Notes: a model not told the origin generated them from the sequence alone. A DNA stretch of 35,749 nt from Oscillospiraceae bacterium (GCA_015068665.1 SVKB01000022.1:1-35749), one strand, 5' to 3'; numbered from the stretch's first letter, positions 15,523 to 24,015 are shown. Translations and numbers: made by a program.

Positions 15523-15799
15523 TAGCCGTCGGAGAGTTATCCGAACTCGTTTTTAAATTGTAAATTTTTGATATAATATCGTTAAAATCCTCGGTAATAT
15601 CCGAATATTACCTGCGTTTTTGCCTCATTCTATCTAAAAATTTCCTAATTTGAAAATTCTTATAGAACCTATAACCCTTTAAAATTGTGATTTTTCAAGG
15701 CGGAAGGTTTTGATAATACAAGGTATATCGAAACCGACAACGAAGAAAAAGCCTATTTTTAAGGGTTTGAGGCGAGTTCGGATAGCTCTCCGACGGCTA
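15523..15799. mobile_element. 277-bp inverted-repeat element, copy 2 (MITE-like)
   Basis: The ends 15523-15549 and 15773-15799 are 27-base inverted repeats with one mismatch; they start TAGCCGTCGGAGAG and continue TATCCGAACTCG. The interior matches copy 1 in reverse orientation over most of its length. Both ends terminate in TA, which would fit a TA target as used by IS630/mariner-type transposases. That is an inference, as no duplication beyond TA is evident. No coding capacity is seen. Confidence 0.8.
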
Positions 15800-15928
15800 C
15801 CCCTGAAATTTTTCCGTAGCTATAATAAGAGCACTTACATTATCATCAGTTATAAGTATATATTCCCCGTCGGGGATTTTCTCATCTCCCACCGGAGAAA
15901 ATGTTTTTTTCTTATATATGTATTTCAT
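15797..15928 (-). CDS. 43-residue open frame ending at the repeat boundary
   Basis: AGGAG followed by ATG at 15928 opens a short frame reading MKYIYKKKTFSPVGDEKIP, then DGEYILITDDNVSALIIATE and KFQG. The TAG stop (15797-15799) is the first triplet of the copy 2 element. The original gene may have been longer and cut by insertion. It lies 26 bases after the 613-residue gene in the same direction and is probably in its transcript. No family is recognised. Confidence 0.5.
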   Translation of the reverse strand: MKYIYKKKTFSPVGDEKIPDGEYILITDDNVSALIIATEKFQG

Positions 15929-15954
15929 TTTTCACTTCTCCTATAACTATTTTA

Positions 15955-17796
15955 TCACACCGGTTTTTCTATGCAGTTCTGAAGATAAGTTCCGATTTTA
16001 TCATGTCCTACGTCAAATCTGCCTGCATCAAGACTGAGTATTTCCCTCGCGGCATCCTTTATATTTTTAACAACATAGTGAGCCTTACTGATTCTTAAAT
16101 TACAGCTTTCATTCTTTCTTTTTGTATTTAAAACAAGACCAAGAAATTTATCGTATCCAAAAATGTGTTTTTCAATACTTTCTATATAGTAACAATCCTT
16201 TCCGTCAACATTATCGCTGCGAAGAATATAGGGCTTTATCTCACCATTGATATGAGTGGACATTTCTCCTAAATATACACATTCATATTTTTCTCCCAAA
16301 GGACCGGAATCAACCTCTAAAATATCCCCCGGCTCATAGTCACACCGTATTTCGGTATAGCTTTCAACCAATGGAGACAAAGCACGGTAATTCTCATTTT
16401 CCACCAGATCCATATAGCAGGCAGAGGAAACAGGATCTTCGTCGTAATAGTCCCTGATAAATACCTTTAAAACCTTTCCGTGGTAATCTACAGTACATTC
16501 CATAGTTGAAAGATATCTGTTATTAAAAAGCTTTTCACGCTTTATATTCCACCATATCTCATCCTTCGAACAGGAATCTGCCCTGATCATTTCATAAAGT
16601 ATTTCAGGTTGTAAATCAACAACCTCATATACATCCTTGAAGCTTTTTAGTATCATGGGAAATGCCTTATGGGAAACAGGCTGTTTGGTCATGGCACTCA
16701 TGGTAAAAAACTCGTCAGGTCCGGTTTCCTTAGTAAAATAATACATGAAGCGGTTAATAAGATTATTGTATGTTTTTTTGTTTTTTTCACCTTCGGAAAT
16801 ATTAATTGTCGGCATTTTACGCTTAATTTCAACAGCCTCACCGGTAAATGGTTTTTTAATCAGCTCCCGGGTTTTTGCGGCAAATTCAACCAGATGATTT
16901 CCTGCAAGGGAGGTAAGCTTTTTTATAAAAGACTCATAAAGAGCCTCATCCGAAGACACCTCTCCGAGACGCAAGGACAAATCCCTCAGTCTTTCATCAG
17001 GACAGGTATAAACCTTTCTTAAAAGCCCCGGAGAAAAGCAGGCAGGAAGCAGATGATTACAGTTCCACGGATTCTCAAGCTCCAGATTTCTGTCATCCCA
17101 TACGGAAGCCATAAATTTCCCGTCTCCTAAGTAAACATAGTAAGGAATCGAAGGACAAAGAGGGCGCAAATCTCCTGCCACAATATCCCCCGGCCGGAAA
17201 TCAAATTCAATCCGGGAAATCAGCAGAGGATTATTTTTCGGCGTGAAAATTTCAGCCAGCTCACAGGCACAGTATTCATCTTTGTGAAGGAACTTCTCTG
17301 CCTCCTCATCAAATTTTATAAAAAGATAATCCACATTCACATCAATATAAACTGAAAAAATCCTTACATAATCCTCATCAATATTACGGTATTTTTCCAC
17401 AGTCCAGTAAAAGTTCTTTTCAGTATACTCATCACAGGATACAGGCCAATCCTCATTGGGTCCTGTAATATGCCCCATTACATCACTGAATTTTTTATAT
17501 ATTCCGCTGTCCGCATCAGAAAACAACGCCGTCTCCTCGTTTAGAAAAACGGGAGTAACAGAATATATGTCGGTATCACTGTCAGTTGATATAATGGGCA
17601 TCACTTCCTCCCACATAGCCTCAATATACTTTTTATAGTTTTCTACGGTAACGGTTATTTTTCCGTCCTTTACCGTATATCCGCCCTTCATAAGATTATC
17701 AAGATATCCTGTAAGCCTTTTCCTGTCTTCGGGCGATATTTCTTCATAATCATCATATTCAGAGTCAATAAAGCAATCATATTTTTTCTTAAGCAT
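15955..17796 (-). CDS. hypothetical 613-residue protein with internal repeat
   Basis: I do not recognise this protein. It is acidic and rich in aromatic residues, with no signal peptide or membrane segment, so it is probably cytoplasmic. A motif of about 33 residues occurs twice: around 195-225 (IEFDFRPGDIVAGDLRPL...YYVYLGD) and around 481-511 (IRCDYEPGDILEVDSGPL...CVYLGE). This suggests two copies of a small beta domain separated by a long helical region. An ATG with GGAGG upstream starts at 17796 (MLKKKYDCFID). It forms a transcript with the 43-residue frame downstream. No partner gene hints at its job. Confidence 0.85.
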   Translation of the reverse strand: MLKKKYDCFIDSEYDDYEEISPEDRKRLTGYLDNLMKGGYTVKDGKITVTVENYKKYIEAMWEEVMPIISTDSDTDIYSVTPVFLNEETALFSDADSGIYKKFSDVMGHITGPNEDWPVSCDEYTEKNFYWTVEKYRNIDEDYVRIFSVYIDVNVDYLFIKFDEEAEKFLHKDEYCACELAEIFTPKNNPLLISRIEFDFRPGDIVAGDLRPLCPSIPYYVYLGDGKFMASVWDDRNLELENPWNCNHLLPACFSPGLLRKVYTCPDERLRDLSLRLGEVSSDEALYESFIKKLTSLAGNHLVEFAAKTRELIKKPFTGEAVEIKRKMPTINISEGEKNKKTYNNLINRFMYYFTKETGPDEFFTMSAMTKQPVSHKAFPMILKSFKDVYEVVDLQPEILYEMIRADSCSKDEIWWNIKREKLFNNRYLSTMECTVDYHGKVLKVFIRDYYDEDPVSSACYMDLVENENYRALSPLVESYTEIRCDYEPGDILEVDSGPLGEKYECVYLGEMSTHINGEIKPYILRSDNVDGKDCYYIESIEKHIFGYDKFLGLVLNTKRKNESCNLRISKAHYVVKNIKDAAREILSLDAGRFDVGHDKIGTYLQNCIEKPV

Positions 17797-17875
17797 TTGT
17801 GTTCCTCCTTTTTTAAACGATAGCTATTCGCTGTTAAAAATAAGACCATAGTATCAGGAAAAATGTTCCATAAAA

Positions 17876-17919
17876 ATTCCCCATACCTGTATTCTGACAT
17901 ACAGGATGGGGAATTTTTT
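17876..17919. terminator. bidirectional terminator after the glycan cassette
   Basis: TTCCCCATaCCTGT pairs with ACAGGATGGGGAA (17877-17913) and has A/T runs on both sides. On the minus strand it lies just after the gtrB stop and ends that operon. Confidence 0.8.
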
Positions 17920-17928
17920 TACCATCTT

Positions 17929-18846
17929 TTATTTTTTGCTTTTTGTAACCGAAGAAATTATGTATTTTGGTCTGCCTTTTATCTCCTCATAGATACGGGC
18001 TATGTAATAGCCTATAATACCAAGGCTTATCATCATAATACTACCGATAAAAATAGTAATAATTATAACAGTGGTCATACCCTCCAGGGCTCTGCCTATA
18101 ATTTTATCAATAAGTGCCCATACTCCGAATATAACCGATATGGCAAGCATCACAAAGCCAAGCACGGTTACAATATGCATAGGTGCGGTGGAATAGGAGG
18201 CAATATTGGAAAAGGCATATTTTATAAGCTGACATGAGCTCCACTTGGATTCACCGCAAATACGCTCCGCTACATCAAATTCAACAGTTATTTTCTTATA
18301 TCCTACCCAGTATGAAACTGCCCTGAAAAAACCTCTTTCGGGCATTTTATTTAAAACATCAATTACCTTTCGGTCAAGAAGCTTGAAATCAGAGGAATTA
18401 TACATATCAAAGCCTGCCATTTTGCTTATAAGCGAGTAGAAAAGCTTTGCACCGATTCCGTGAAGCTTATTTTCATCTCCCCTGCTTCTTTTAAGCCCCT
18501 CAATAATTTCATAACCCTGCTCCCAGAGTCTGTACATCTCTATTATCTTTTCGGGCGGATGCTGAAGATCACAGTCAATTACTACCGCACAGTCCCCCGA
18601 AGCCGTTCCGAGACCTGCCGAAATGGCAGCCTCTTTTCCGAAATTCCTTGAAAAATGAAGCCCGGTTATATTATCCTCTTCCTCAGAAAGCTCTTTTATA
18701 ATTTCATAGCTTCTGTCGGTTGAGCCGTCATCTATAAATATAAATTCCCCTTCAATGCTATTCTCTTTAAGAAGAGTATTGATGGTAGTATAAGCCTCTT
18801 TTATACACTTTTCCTCGTTAAAGGCAGGTATAATTACCGATAACAT
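17929..18846 (-). CDS. gtrB: GtrB-type polyprenyl-phosphate glycosyltransferase (GT2)
   Basis: The 305-residue family 2 glycosyltransferase should load a sugar from a nucleotide donor onto undecaprenyl phosphate. It has the GT-A fold markers VIIPAFNEE, IFIDDGSTDRS, NFGKEAAISAG and VIDCDLQHPPE (the DxD-like metal site), then KYAFSNIASYSTAP. Two C-terminal membrane segments follow (VLGFVMLAISVIFGVWAL and VIIITIFIGSIMMISLGIIG). Length matches GtrB/DPM1-like enzymes. It is the last gene of the cassette, four bases after the deacetylase. The sugar cannot be read from sequence. Confidence 0.92.
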   Translation of the reverse strand: MLSVIIPAFNEEKCIKEAYTTINTLLKENSIEGEFIFIDDGSTDRSYEIIKELSEEEDNITGLHFSRNFGKEAAISAGLGTASGDCAVVIDCDLQHPPEKIIEMYRLWEQGYEIIEGLKRSRGDENKLHGIGAKLFYSLISKMAGFDMYNSSDFKLLDRKVIDVLNKMPERGFFRAVSYWVGYKKITVEFDVAERICGESKWSSCQLIKYAFSNIASYSTAPMHIVTVLGFVMLAISVIFGVWALIDKIIGRALEGMTTVIIITIFIGSIMMISLGIIGYYIARIYEEIKGRPKYIISSVTKSKK

Positions 18847-18850
18847 AAAA

Positions 18851-19684
18851 TCACCCCTTTAAATCCATTACTGTATCAAATTCCTTTTTTCGGTTTTCCG
18901 ATAGATAAAAGCTTTTGAAAACCACATTTTCTTTATTCCCCGTTATATCCGTATAGCCGGGATGAAAAAGTATTTCAAGTGCGTCGCCTTTCTTCTTTGC
19001 AAGCCGTATATAATGGGGAATTATTTTTTTAACCCTTTCATCCATCCGCCCCGAAAGAAAAACACCGCAAAAAAGCCCGGTAGGAAGCGGATTTTTATTA
19101 AAATGTCTCTTATTAAAAAGCCAGAGAAAATTAAGTAGTGCCACCTTTATAATATTTATCGGAGAATATGTAAAATAAAGAGAAGGCTCCTTAATATAGG
19201 GAACAAATGATTCGACGGGAATTCTTAAATACCTTACCTTGACTTTCTCATCCGAAACAGCCTGTAACAGCGCTTTAAAAACAACAGGAATCATGTGGGT
19301 ATGCTGATGGGAATCTATCATAATTCCCTCCCCTTTGGGGAATATCTTTAAAAAAGCATGAAGCTGCGCCCTTATTTCACGGTATGCCTCCTCATAAAGC
19401 CTTTTTGAGTTAAATAAACTAAGCTTTAAAAGACCTGTGAAGGTGTTTTTAAAATTTCCCTTTTCATCAGTCAGAAGGGAGCCCTTTAAATCGGAAAGAG
19501 CCCTTCCCTCAACAAGATTTAAATGAAGGGCAATATTATCCCCTGCCCCAAATTCATCGGAGCTGATTTTATCGAAATTAACAAATGCACTCACCTTGTT
19601 TAAAACACCCTCATTAAGGCATTTAAGGATATTTAAAGAAACTGTACTGCACAGTCCGTAATCATCGGCACAAATATATATCAT
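18851..19684 (-). CDS. ChbG/YdjC-family carbohydrate deacetylase
   Basis: The 277-residue protein opens with IYICADDYGLC, the metal-binding DD motif of the YdjC/ChbG family. IALHLNLVEG and DSHQHTHMIP follow, supplying the histidine ligands; the C-terminus has EILFHPG. These enzymes remove N-acetyl groups from sugars or oligosaccharides. The start codon overlaps the stop of the GtrII-like gene by one base (TAATG), so the two are translationally coupled. Placement between two Gtr genes suggests it modifies the lipid-linked sugar or the envelope glycan. Confidence 0.9.
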   Translation of the reverse strand: MIYICADDYGLCSTVSLNILKCLNEGVLNKVSAFVNFDKISSDEFGAGDNIALHLNLVEGRALSDLKGSLLTDEKGNFKNTFTGLLKLSLFNSKRLYEEAYREIRAQLHAFLKIFPKGEGIMIDSHQHTHMIPVVFKALLQAVSDEKVKVRYLRIPVESFVPYIKEPSLYFTYSPINIIKVALLNFLWLFNKRHFNKNPLPTGLFCGVFLSGRMDERVKKIIPHYIRLAKKKGDALEILFHPGYTDITGNKENVVFKSFYLSENRKKEFDTVMDLKG

Positions 19685-21234
19685 TATTCATCACCCAGCT
19701 TGATTATAATTACATTTTCGTAAGCTGCAATACAGCCGTCAAGGGGCCATTCAGGCATTGTCCTGACAAGGTCAGTGCTTGCAAGCGCCTTCTTTTCCTC
19801 ACCATAAAGAAAATCATAATTTTTATCGCAGTAGTCGTTAAGCGCACTGCACAAAACACTTTGTCCAACCGTTTCATCGTCAGCCCGTAAGATATAGCCG
19901 TCGGTTATACCTGTAATATCGGGAGTCAGATTAACGCTGTAAGACTCGCTGTTTTCCAAAGCACCGAGAACAAGAAGCCTGTCGCACCCTTCGGTGCCGG
20001 GAGTATTTTCTATCCTGTCCGCAATGCGTACCAAAGCTCCGTAGGATTTCTCGTAAGCAAGCTGTGCCTTGTGATAGCTTACATTGGCAATCACGGTAAA
20101 ATTTGAAACCAGAATTACAGCTGAAAGTAAAATTGCCCAGCATTTTATAATCTCATGCTTTTTATTCTTTTCCTTTCCTCTTTCATAAAGAATCAGGAAA
20201 AACAAATAGAACACCGAATACCCCATAAGCATCAGATTATGATAGTCAACATAAGGATTTACAAAAGCAAGAGCGCCTGCACCAAACACCAAAAGCAAAG
20301 CCATAATAAAAATAACCGCAAGCTCTTTTGGTTTTTTAGAAAGTCTGTTTGCTATTATGTATTTTACATAGTGAAAAAGAGTAAACACAAATATAAATAT
20401 GTTCATAAAAGCATACACGTTAAAGCCGTTTGAAAAATCAAAGAAGCAATCAAGGAAGGTATGCTTTATTAAATACAAAGAACTCATTATATCAATATTT
20501 GATACACTTCCAACCGAGCTTAAGCCCTGATATTCAAGAAGTGAGGAGGAAAAACAAGCAAGAAGAATTTTAAGAATTACTCCGTATAAAGCAACTCCCC
20601 CAAGTCCGGAACAAAATATAAGCAAGGTTTTTTTAAGAATTCTTCCTGCAGGCTCTCCCTGAAAAAGTGAATCATCAATAAGCTTAAGAAGAATAAGCAT
20701 TACGGTTACTGTCATATACGCCTGATAAATTCCGATTGCCAAAGTCAGAAGAACCGCGCCAAGAATATACCGTGGCTTTTTGGCTGTTAAAAAATAAGCG
20801 GAAAGCACCGAAAGAAAGAAGGCGATACTGTAGCCGTCCGCCACATAGTTATACATCATAACCGAGGTAACGGTGGGAAAGGTAACAACAAGGAAGCCTG
20901 TTAAAATGGCGGTAGTATTCTTTTTAATGTTAAGAAGCTTACATATAAAAACTCCGCCAAGACCGTGAAAGATTATGGCAATAAGCCCGTTTAAAAAAGG
21001 CAGGTCATAAAAGGAGCTTACAGAGCATACCACCGGCAGAAACCATCTTCCAAGGGACAGCATTTTCTGAGCATCATATCTGAAAACAAGAGAATCCCAG
21101 TTAGGAAGCCAGTTTGTTATTTTATAAAAATGTGCAATAAAGCCTGCAATAAGAGCCGCAAAAAAGCAAGCCTTCCATTGAGGCAATATGTATAAGTTAA
21201 GCTTTTTAAATATTTTTTCAGGCATATCAGTCAC
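19684..21234 (-). CDS. GtrII-like polytopic glucosyltransferase
   Basis: The 516-residue protein has about ten membrane segments. It opens with a cytoplasmic stretch, a first span (FFAALIAGFIAHF) and the loop NWLPNWDSLVFRYDAQKMLSLGRWFLP. That acidic, aromatic loop is characteristic of the GtrII/glucosyl transferase II family, which moves a lipid-linked sugar onto a surface polymer outside the membrane. A C-terminal domain of about 130 residues without membrane spans probably lies outside. It is the third partner of the GtrA/GtrB set, 13 bases after gtrA. Confidence 0.88.
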   Translation of the reverse strand: MTDMPEKIFKKLNLYILPQWKACFFAALIAGFIAHFYKITNWLPNWDSLVFRYDAQKMLSLGRWFLPVVCSVSSFYDLPFLNGLIAIIFHGLGGVFICKLLNIKKNTTAILTGFLVVTFPTVTSVMMYNYVADGYSIAFFLSVLSAYFLTAKKPRYILGAVLLTLAIGIYQAYMTVTVMLILLKLIDDSLFQGEPAGRILKKTLLIFCSGLGGVALYGVILKILLACFSSSLLEYQGLSSVGSVSNIDIMSSLYLIKHTFLDCFFDFSNGFNVYAFMNIFIFVFTLFHYVKYIIANRLSKKPKELAVIFIMALLLVFGAGALAFVNPYVDYHNLMLMGYSVFYLFFLILYERGKEKNKKHEIIKCWAILLSAVILVSNFTVIANVSYHKAQLAYEKSYGALVRIADRIENTPGTEGCDRLLVLGALENSESYSVNLTPDITGITDGYILRADDETVGQSVLCSALNDYCDKNYDFLYGEEKKALASTDLVRTMPEWPLDGCIAAYENVIIIKLGDE

Positions 21235-21247
21235 TCCGTATTTACTG

Positions 21248-21622
21248 TTATCTTTTTTCTAAAAAGAGCTTTCTTGTAACAAAATTATAAACAAGCACTA
21301 TTCCCATAGCACCGAATTTTATCAGTAGATAATGTATCAAAAAAAATTCCGTACCAATCCACACAATAAACTCATTTAGTATAAGACCCCCGGTGCTTAA
21401 AAGAGTAAAGATAATAAATTCCCTTACCTTGCTTTGCTCTCTGCCCTTAAATACAAATCTCATGCTGAGTAAATAGTTTACCACAACCGAAACTATAAAA
21501 CCGACAGCATTTGCAATAAGTACATCAACGAAAAATATTTCCTTTAAAATAACAAGAGTTCCTACATCTGTTATGGCTGCAATAACTCCAACCAGGGCAA
21601 ATTTCAAAAACTGTTTTAACAT
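21248..21622 (-). CDS. gtrA: GtrA-family membrane protein
   Basis: The 124-residue protein has four membrane spans and the family pattern FLKFALVGVIAAITDVGTLV, NAVGFIVSVVVNYLLSMRFVF and a final basic KLFLEKR. GtrA proteins are thought to flip polyprenyl-phosphate-linked sugars made by GtrB. I start at ATG 21622 because GGAGTG lies just upstream and a promoter precedes it; a longer frame to 21796 runs through a terminator and is not credible. First gene of the cassette. Confidence 0.92.
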   Translation of the reverse strand: MLKQFLKFALVGVIAAITDVGTLVILKEIFFVDVLIANAVGFIVSVVVNYLLSMRFVFKGREQSKVREFIIFTLLSTGGLILNEFIVWIGTEFFLIHYLLIKFGAMGIVLVYNFVTRKLFLEKR

Positions 21623-21653
21623 CTTTTCACTCCGTTTATAATAAATCAATTTT

Positions 21654-21682
21654 ATTATACTATAGGGAAACATTAAATTCAA
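21654..21682 (-). promoter_or_regulatory. promoter of the gtr cassette
   Basis: TTGAAT (21682-21677) and TATAAT (21659-21654) are separated by 17 bases on the minus strand, 32 bases before the gtrA start codon. Confidence 0.75.
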
Positions 21683-21690
21683 GAATAAAT

Positions 21691-21718
21691 AAAAAAAGCA
21701 TTCCCTCAAAGAATGCTT
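21691..21718 (-). terminator. intrinsic terminator upstream of gtrA
   Basis: AAGCATTC (21696-21703) pairs with GAATGCTT (21711-21718). On the minus strand the stem is followed by TTTTTTT, so it stops transcripts arriving from the 22-kb side. Confidence 0.75.
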
Positions 21719-21789
21719 AAAAATTATGGCAACCGCCGGTAAAGTTATTTTAACATATACTGTAAGTAAGAAAAGAGAGGTTGATGATA

Positions 21790-21957
21790 ATGACATTTAC
21801 ACCAAGAGAAACAAAGAAGGTAAAAGCAGGATACAAAACAATCTATATAAAGGACGAGCCGGCTAAAAAGGCAGAAAAGCTTGCTGTCAAGTACGAAACA
21901 AGCTTTAATAATATCGTAATAAGCATACTTGAAGATTTCTTTACAGTTTTTTTATAA
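21790..21957 (+). CDS. ribbon-helix-helix-like small protein, 55 residues
   Basis: ATG 21790, preceded by AGAGG nine bases upstream, opens a frame with TIYIKDEPAKKAEKLAVKYE and TSFNNIVISILEDFF. The short beta strand followed by two helices, with the T-S-F-N-N turn, resembles Arc/CopG-type DNA-binding proteins. It is the only plus-strand gene here and stands alone between the gtr promoter and a minus-strand gene. No toxin partner is visible. An ATG two codons earlier is an alternative start. Confidence 0.6.
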   Translation: MTFTPRETKKVKAGYKTIYIKDEPAKKAEKLAVKYETSFNNIVISILEDFFTVFL

Positions 21958-22008
21958 GTGATATCTACAGTTATATATGCCGTAAAAAGATGAAAATCAG
22001 AAAAAAAA

Positions 22009-22410
22009 CTAACTCAACATATCCAGAACATCAGCATTAATCTTATATATACCTATATAAGGTATTTCCATATAAACCTCACCGTTTTCTTCATAGATAA
22101 ATCCTTGTCGGTAAACAGAAATTTTATCTGAGGTAATCCTGAAAGAATAGAACGGCTCTGTGGAGGGCACATCATTAACACTCGTTTTACCGGTTGGTAC
22201 AGCCTCATAAACATACCTGTAAAATGCTTGATAGTTATCTTCACTTATATTAATATTTACTCCCTTATTATCGCAAACCGTTACAGCCTGTATATGAATG
22301 GCTTCGGATGGTGTATTCCCCGCGCTTTTTTGTACGTTATAAGTATGTATAAAATAAATACCGGTAATTATTATAAGTAAACACAGTATAATAAGTATTT
22401 TCTTTTTCAT
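22009..22410 (-). CDS. membrane-anchored secreted hypothetical protein
   Basis: The 133-residue protein has a basic start and one hydrophobic span (KILIILCLLIIITGIYFI), then an extracytoplasmic domain of about 105 residues. There is no lipobox cysteine, so an uncleaved anchor is likely. The external part (YRQGFIYEENGEVYMEIPYI) is beta-rich and unrecognised. The gene has an AAGGGAG site before ATG 22410. Its neighbours do not suggest a role. Confidence 0.7.
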   Translation of the reverse strand: MKKKILIILCLLIIITGIYFIHTYNVQKSAGNTPSEAIHIQAVTVCDNKGVNINISEDNYQAFYRYVYEAVPTGKTSVNDVPSTEPFYSFRITSDKISVYRQGFIYEENGEVYMEIPYIGIYKINADVLDMLS

Positions 22411-22490
22411 TAAGAAGCTCCCTTCCTTTTAAAAATTCAGTAAAAATATTCCTTCAGTTAATAGCCGTCAAATCGGCGGTTTTAAAATTA

Positions 22491-23087
22491 TTAATTTGTT
22501 AACCCAAATATGCATCCGTGAATAATATTTGATACCTGGGGAATGGTTTTTTCACAGTCATCCTTAAGCCACTCGGTTACAACTGCGGTAATTCCGTTTA
22601 AATAAAACATCAGAGCATACCGTCTGTCGTCAACAGGATACCCGAACCTGTCAAAAACAGGGGTAAAAATACTCTCATAAAGCCTTTGAAAGATGTCGTT
22701 GAATCCGAAGGAATCGGGATGCTGTAAAACCGTTGAAAACACACGCTTATTATCCTTAATATAGCTAAGATAGGGATGAAGATATTTATCCGAAATAAAA
22801 TTAAGCTCATCCAGAGAAGCGTTTTTCAGCTTTTCCTCAATATTGGTGATATCAATATTAAAGTAAGCGCTGAAATTATCAAGAAGAAGTCGTGCGGCTT
22901 CATTAAGAAGCTCAAGAGTATTCTCGTAATGAAGATAAAAGGTGGAGCGGTTAACTCCTGCCGTTTTACATATTTCACTTACCGTAATATACTCAAAGGG
23001 CTTCTTCTCAAGAAGGAAAATAAGCGCCTCGTCCATCTTCTTTGCAGTATTGAAATATTTACTTTCCGATTTATTCAAAGCGCTCAC
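22491..23087 (-). CDS. TetR/AcrR-family transcriptional regulator
   Basis: The 198-residue regulator has an N-terminal DNA-binding domain (about 10-60) with the HTH ITVSEICKTAGVNRSTFYLH followed by YENTLELL. A C-terminal helical ligand and dimer domain ends in WLKDDCEKTIPQVSNII. It starts seven bases after the 116-residue membrane protein gene on the same strand and probably controls that operon. The ligand is unknown. Confidence 0.9.
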   Translation of the reverse strand: MSALNKSESKYFNTAKKMDEALIFLLEKKPFEYITVSEICKTAGVNRSTFYLHYENTLELLNEAARLLLDNFSAYFNIDITNIEEKLKNASLDELNFISDKYLHPYLSYIKDNKRVFSTVLQHPDSFGFNDIFQRLYESIFTPVFDRFGYPVDDRRYALMFYLNGITAVVTEWLKDDCEKTIPQVSNIIHGCIFGLTN

Positions 23088-23094
23088 TCCTTTT

Positions 23095-23445
23095 TTATTC
23101 CTCTGCTATTTCACGGGCAAGCTCTACTATTTCATAAGCGTATTTTGCCTTACCCTTTTCAAGCATTTTCTTATAAATGGGATAATTAACGCCACATAGA
23201 GTAAAACCGATAACTCCTAAGATAATACCTGCCACAAAGCCTACGGTTCCCTTGCCGATTACCTGCATTGCAAGGCTCATTCCCGCACCTGCGATAAGGG
23301 ATGAAATTATACCGAAGGTATAGGTAAATACCGTTGCAGGAAGCTTTGCCTTACTGTCAAGCTTTTTAAGTGCTACTATTTTTGAATTATCCTTTGGTGC
23401 ATAGTCCGTTGCTATTGCTTCTGCTAAAATTTTGTCTGTGTTCAT
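23095..23445 (-). CDS. small membrane protein co-transcribed with TetR regulator
   Basis: The 116-residue protein has an N-terminal soluble part (MNTDKILAEAIATDYAPKDN), two hydrophobic segments (FTYTFGIISSLIAGAGMSL and GTVGFVAGIILGVIGFTLCG), then a charged C-terminal helix. I do not recognise a named family. It has a strong GGAGG site before ATG 23445 and sits directly upstream of the TetR gene, its likely regulator. Confidence 0.75.
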   Translation of the reverse strand: MNTDKILAEAIATDYAPKDNSKIVALKKLDSKAKLPATVFTYTFGIISSLIAGAGMSLAMQVIGKGTVGFVAGIILGVIGFTLCGVNYPIYKKMLEKGKAKYAYEIVELAREIAEE

Positions 23446-23529
23446 AATAAATCCTCCTTTTATTTTATACCTTAATTATAAATAAGAAGGAGATAAAACT
23501 GAACAACATAAATCATGATTTTTGTTGTT

Positions 23530-23757
23530 TTAATCAAGAATTCTTCCGTCGGCAGAAACGGTAACAACCTGTAAGGGTATAAGCTTACCGCTATTTAAAA
23601 ATGCATTTTTAACCGCAGCCTCAATACCTCCGCAGCAGGGCACCTCCATACGCACAACGGTTACATCCTTTATATTATTGTTTTTAATAATTGCAGTCAG
23701 CTTTTCGGTATAATCACCTTCATCAAGCTTGGGACAGCCTATAAGGGTAACGCGGTA
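23530..23757 (-). pseudogene. C-terminal fragment of a 4Fe-4S ferredoxin-family protein
   Basis: The minus-strand frame ending at the TAA 23530-23532 reads VTLIGCPKLDEGDYTEKL, then VVRMEVPCCGGIEAAVKNAF and VVTVSADGRILD. From memory this is the conserved tail of a family of iron-sulfur proteins with GCPKLD and EVPCC motifs. No start codon or N-terminal cysteine domain precedes it: the frame runs into a fragment of the inverted-repeat element at 23762-23802. About 75 codons remain, so the gene is broken. Confidence 0.7.
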
Positions 23758-23761
23758 AAGT

Positions 23762-23802
23762 TATCCAAACTTGCCTCAACCCCTTAAAAATAGGCTTTTC
23801 TT
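23762..23802. mobile_element. end fragment of the inverted-repeat element (copy 3)
   Basis: The 41 bases starting TATCCAAACTTGCCTCAA match the end of copy 2 (TATCCGAACTCGCCTCAA) and continue CCCTTAAAAATAGGCTTTT in both. Only one end is left, beside the broken ferredoxin-family gene. 23803-23914 shows nothing recognisable. Confidence 0.65.
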
Positions 23803-23914
23803 ACCATTTCTGAATCCTCCGTTAATTTTTTTAGCCACTTAAATTATATCATAACAGCGGTATTACTTCAAGAAAATTAAATTAAATAAGGACTGCTAAA
23901 TCTTGCTTGCAAAG

Positions 23915-24015
23915 AAAAAGGGATGTAAATTTTACATCCCCCAGACTGTCGAAAAAGTCGGTCTACCGCAAAAAATAAATCAGAGCCGTGTTCAAGCTGA
24001 TTTATTTTTTGCGGT
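23915..24015 (-). terminator. tandem terminators after thiC
   Basis: A perfect 19-bp stem (23965-23983 with 23997-24015, loop 13) lies 7 bases after the thiC stop. A second stem, GGGATGTAAA/TTTACATCCC (23920-23940), is followed on the minus strand by TTTTT. Together they end the thiamine operon. Confidence 0.8.

Noticed and set aside
21623-21796. Longer GtrA start
   Set aside because: The extension crosses a terminator and the cassette promoter and lacks a ribosome-binding site.
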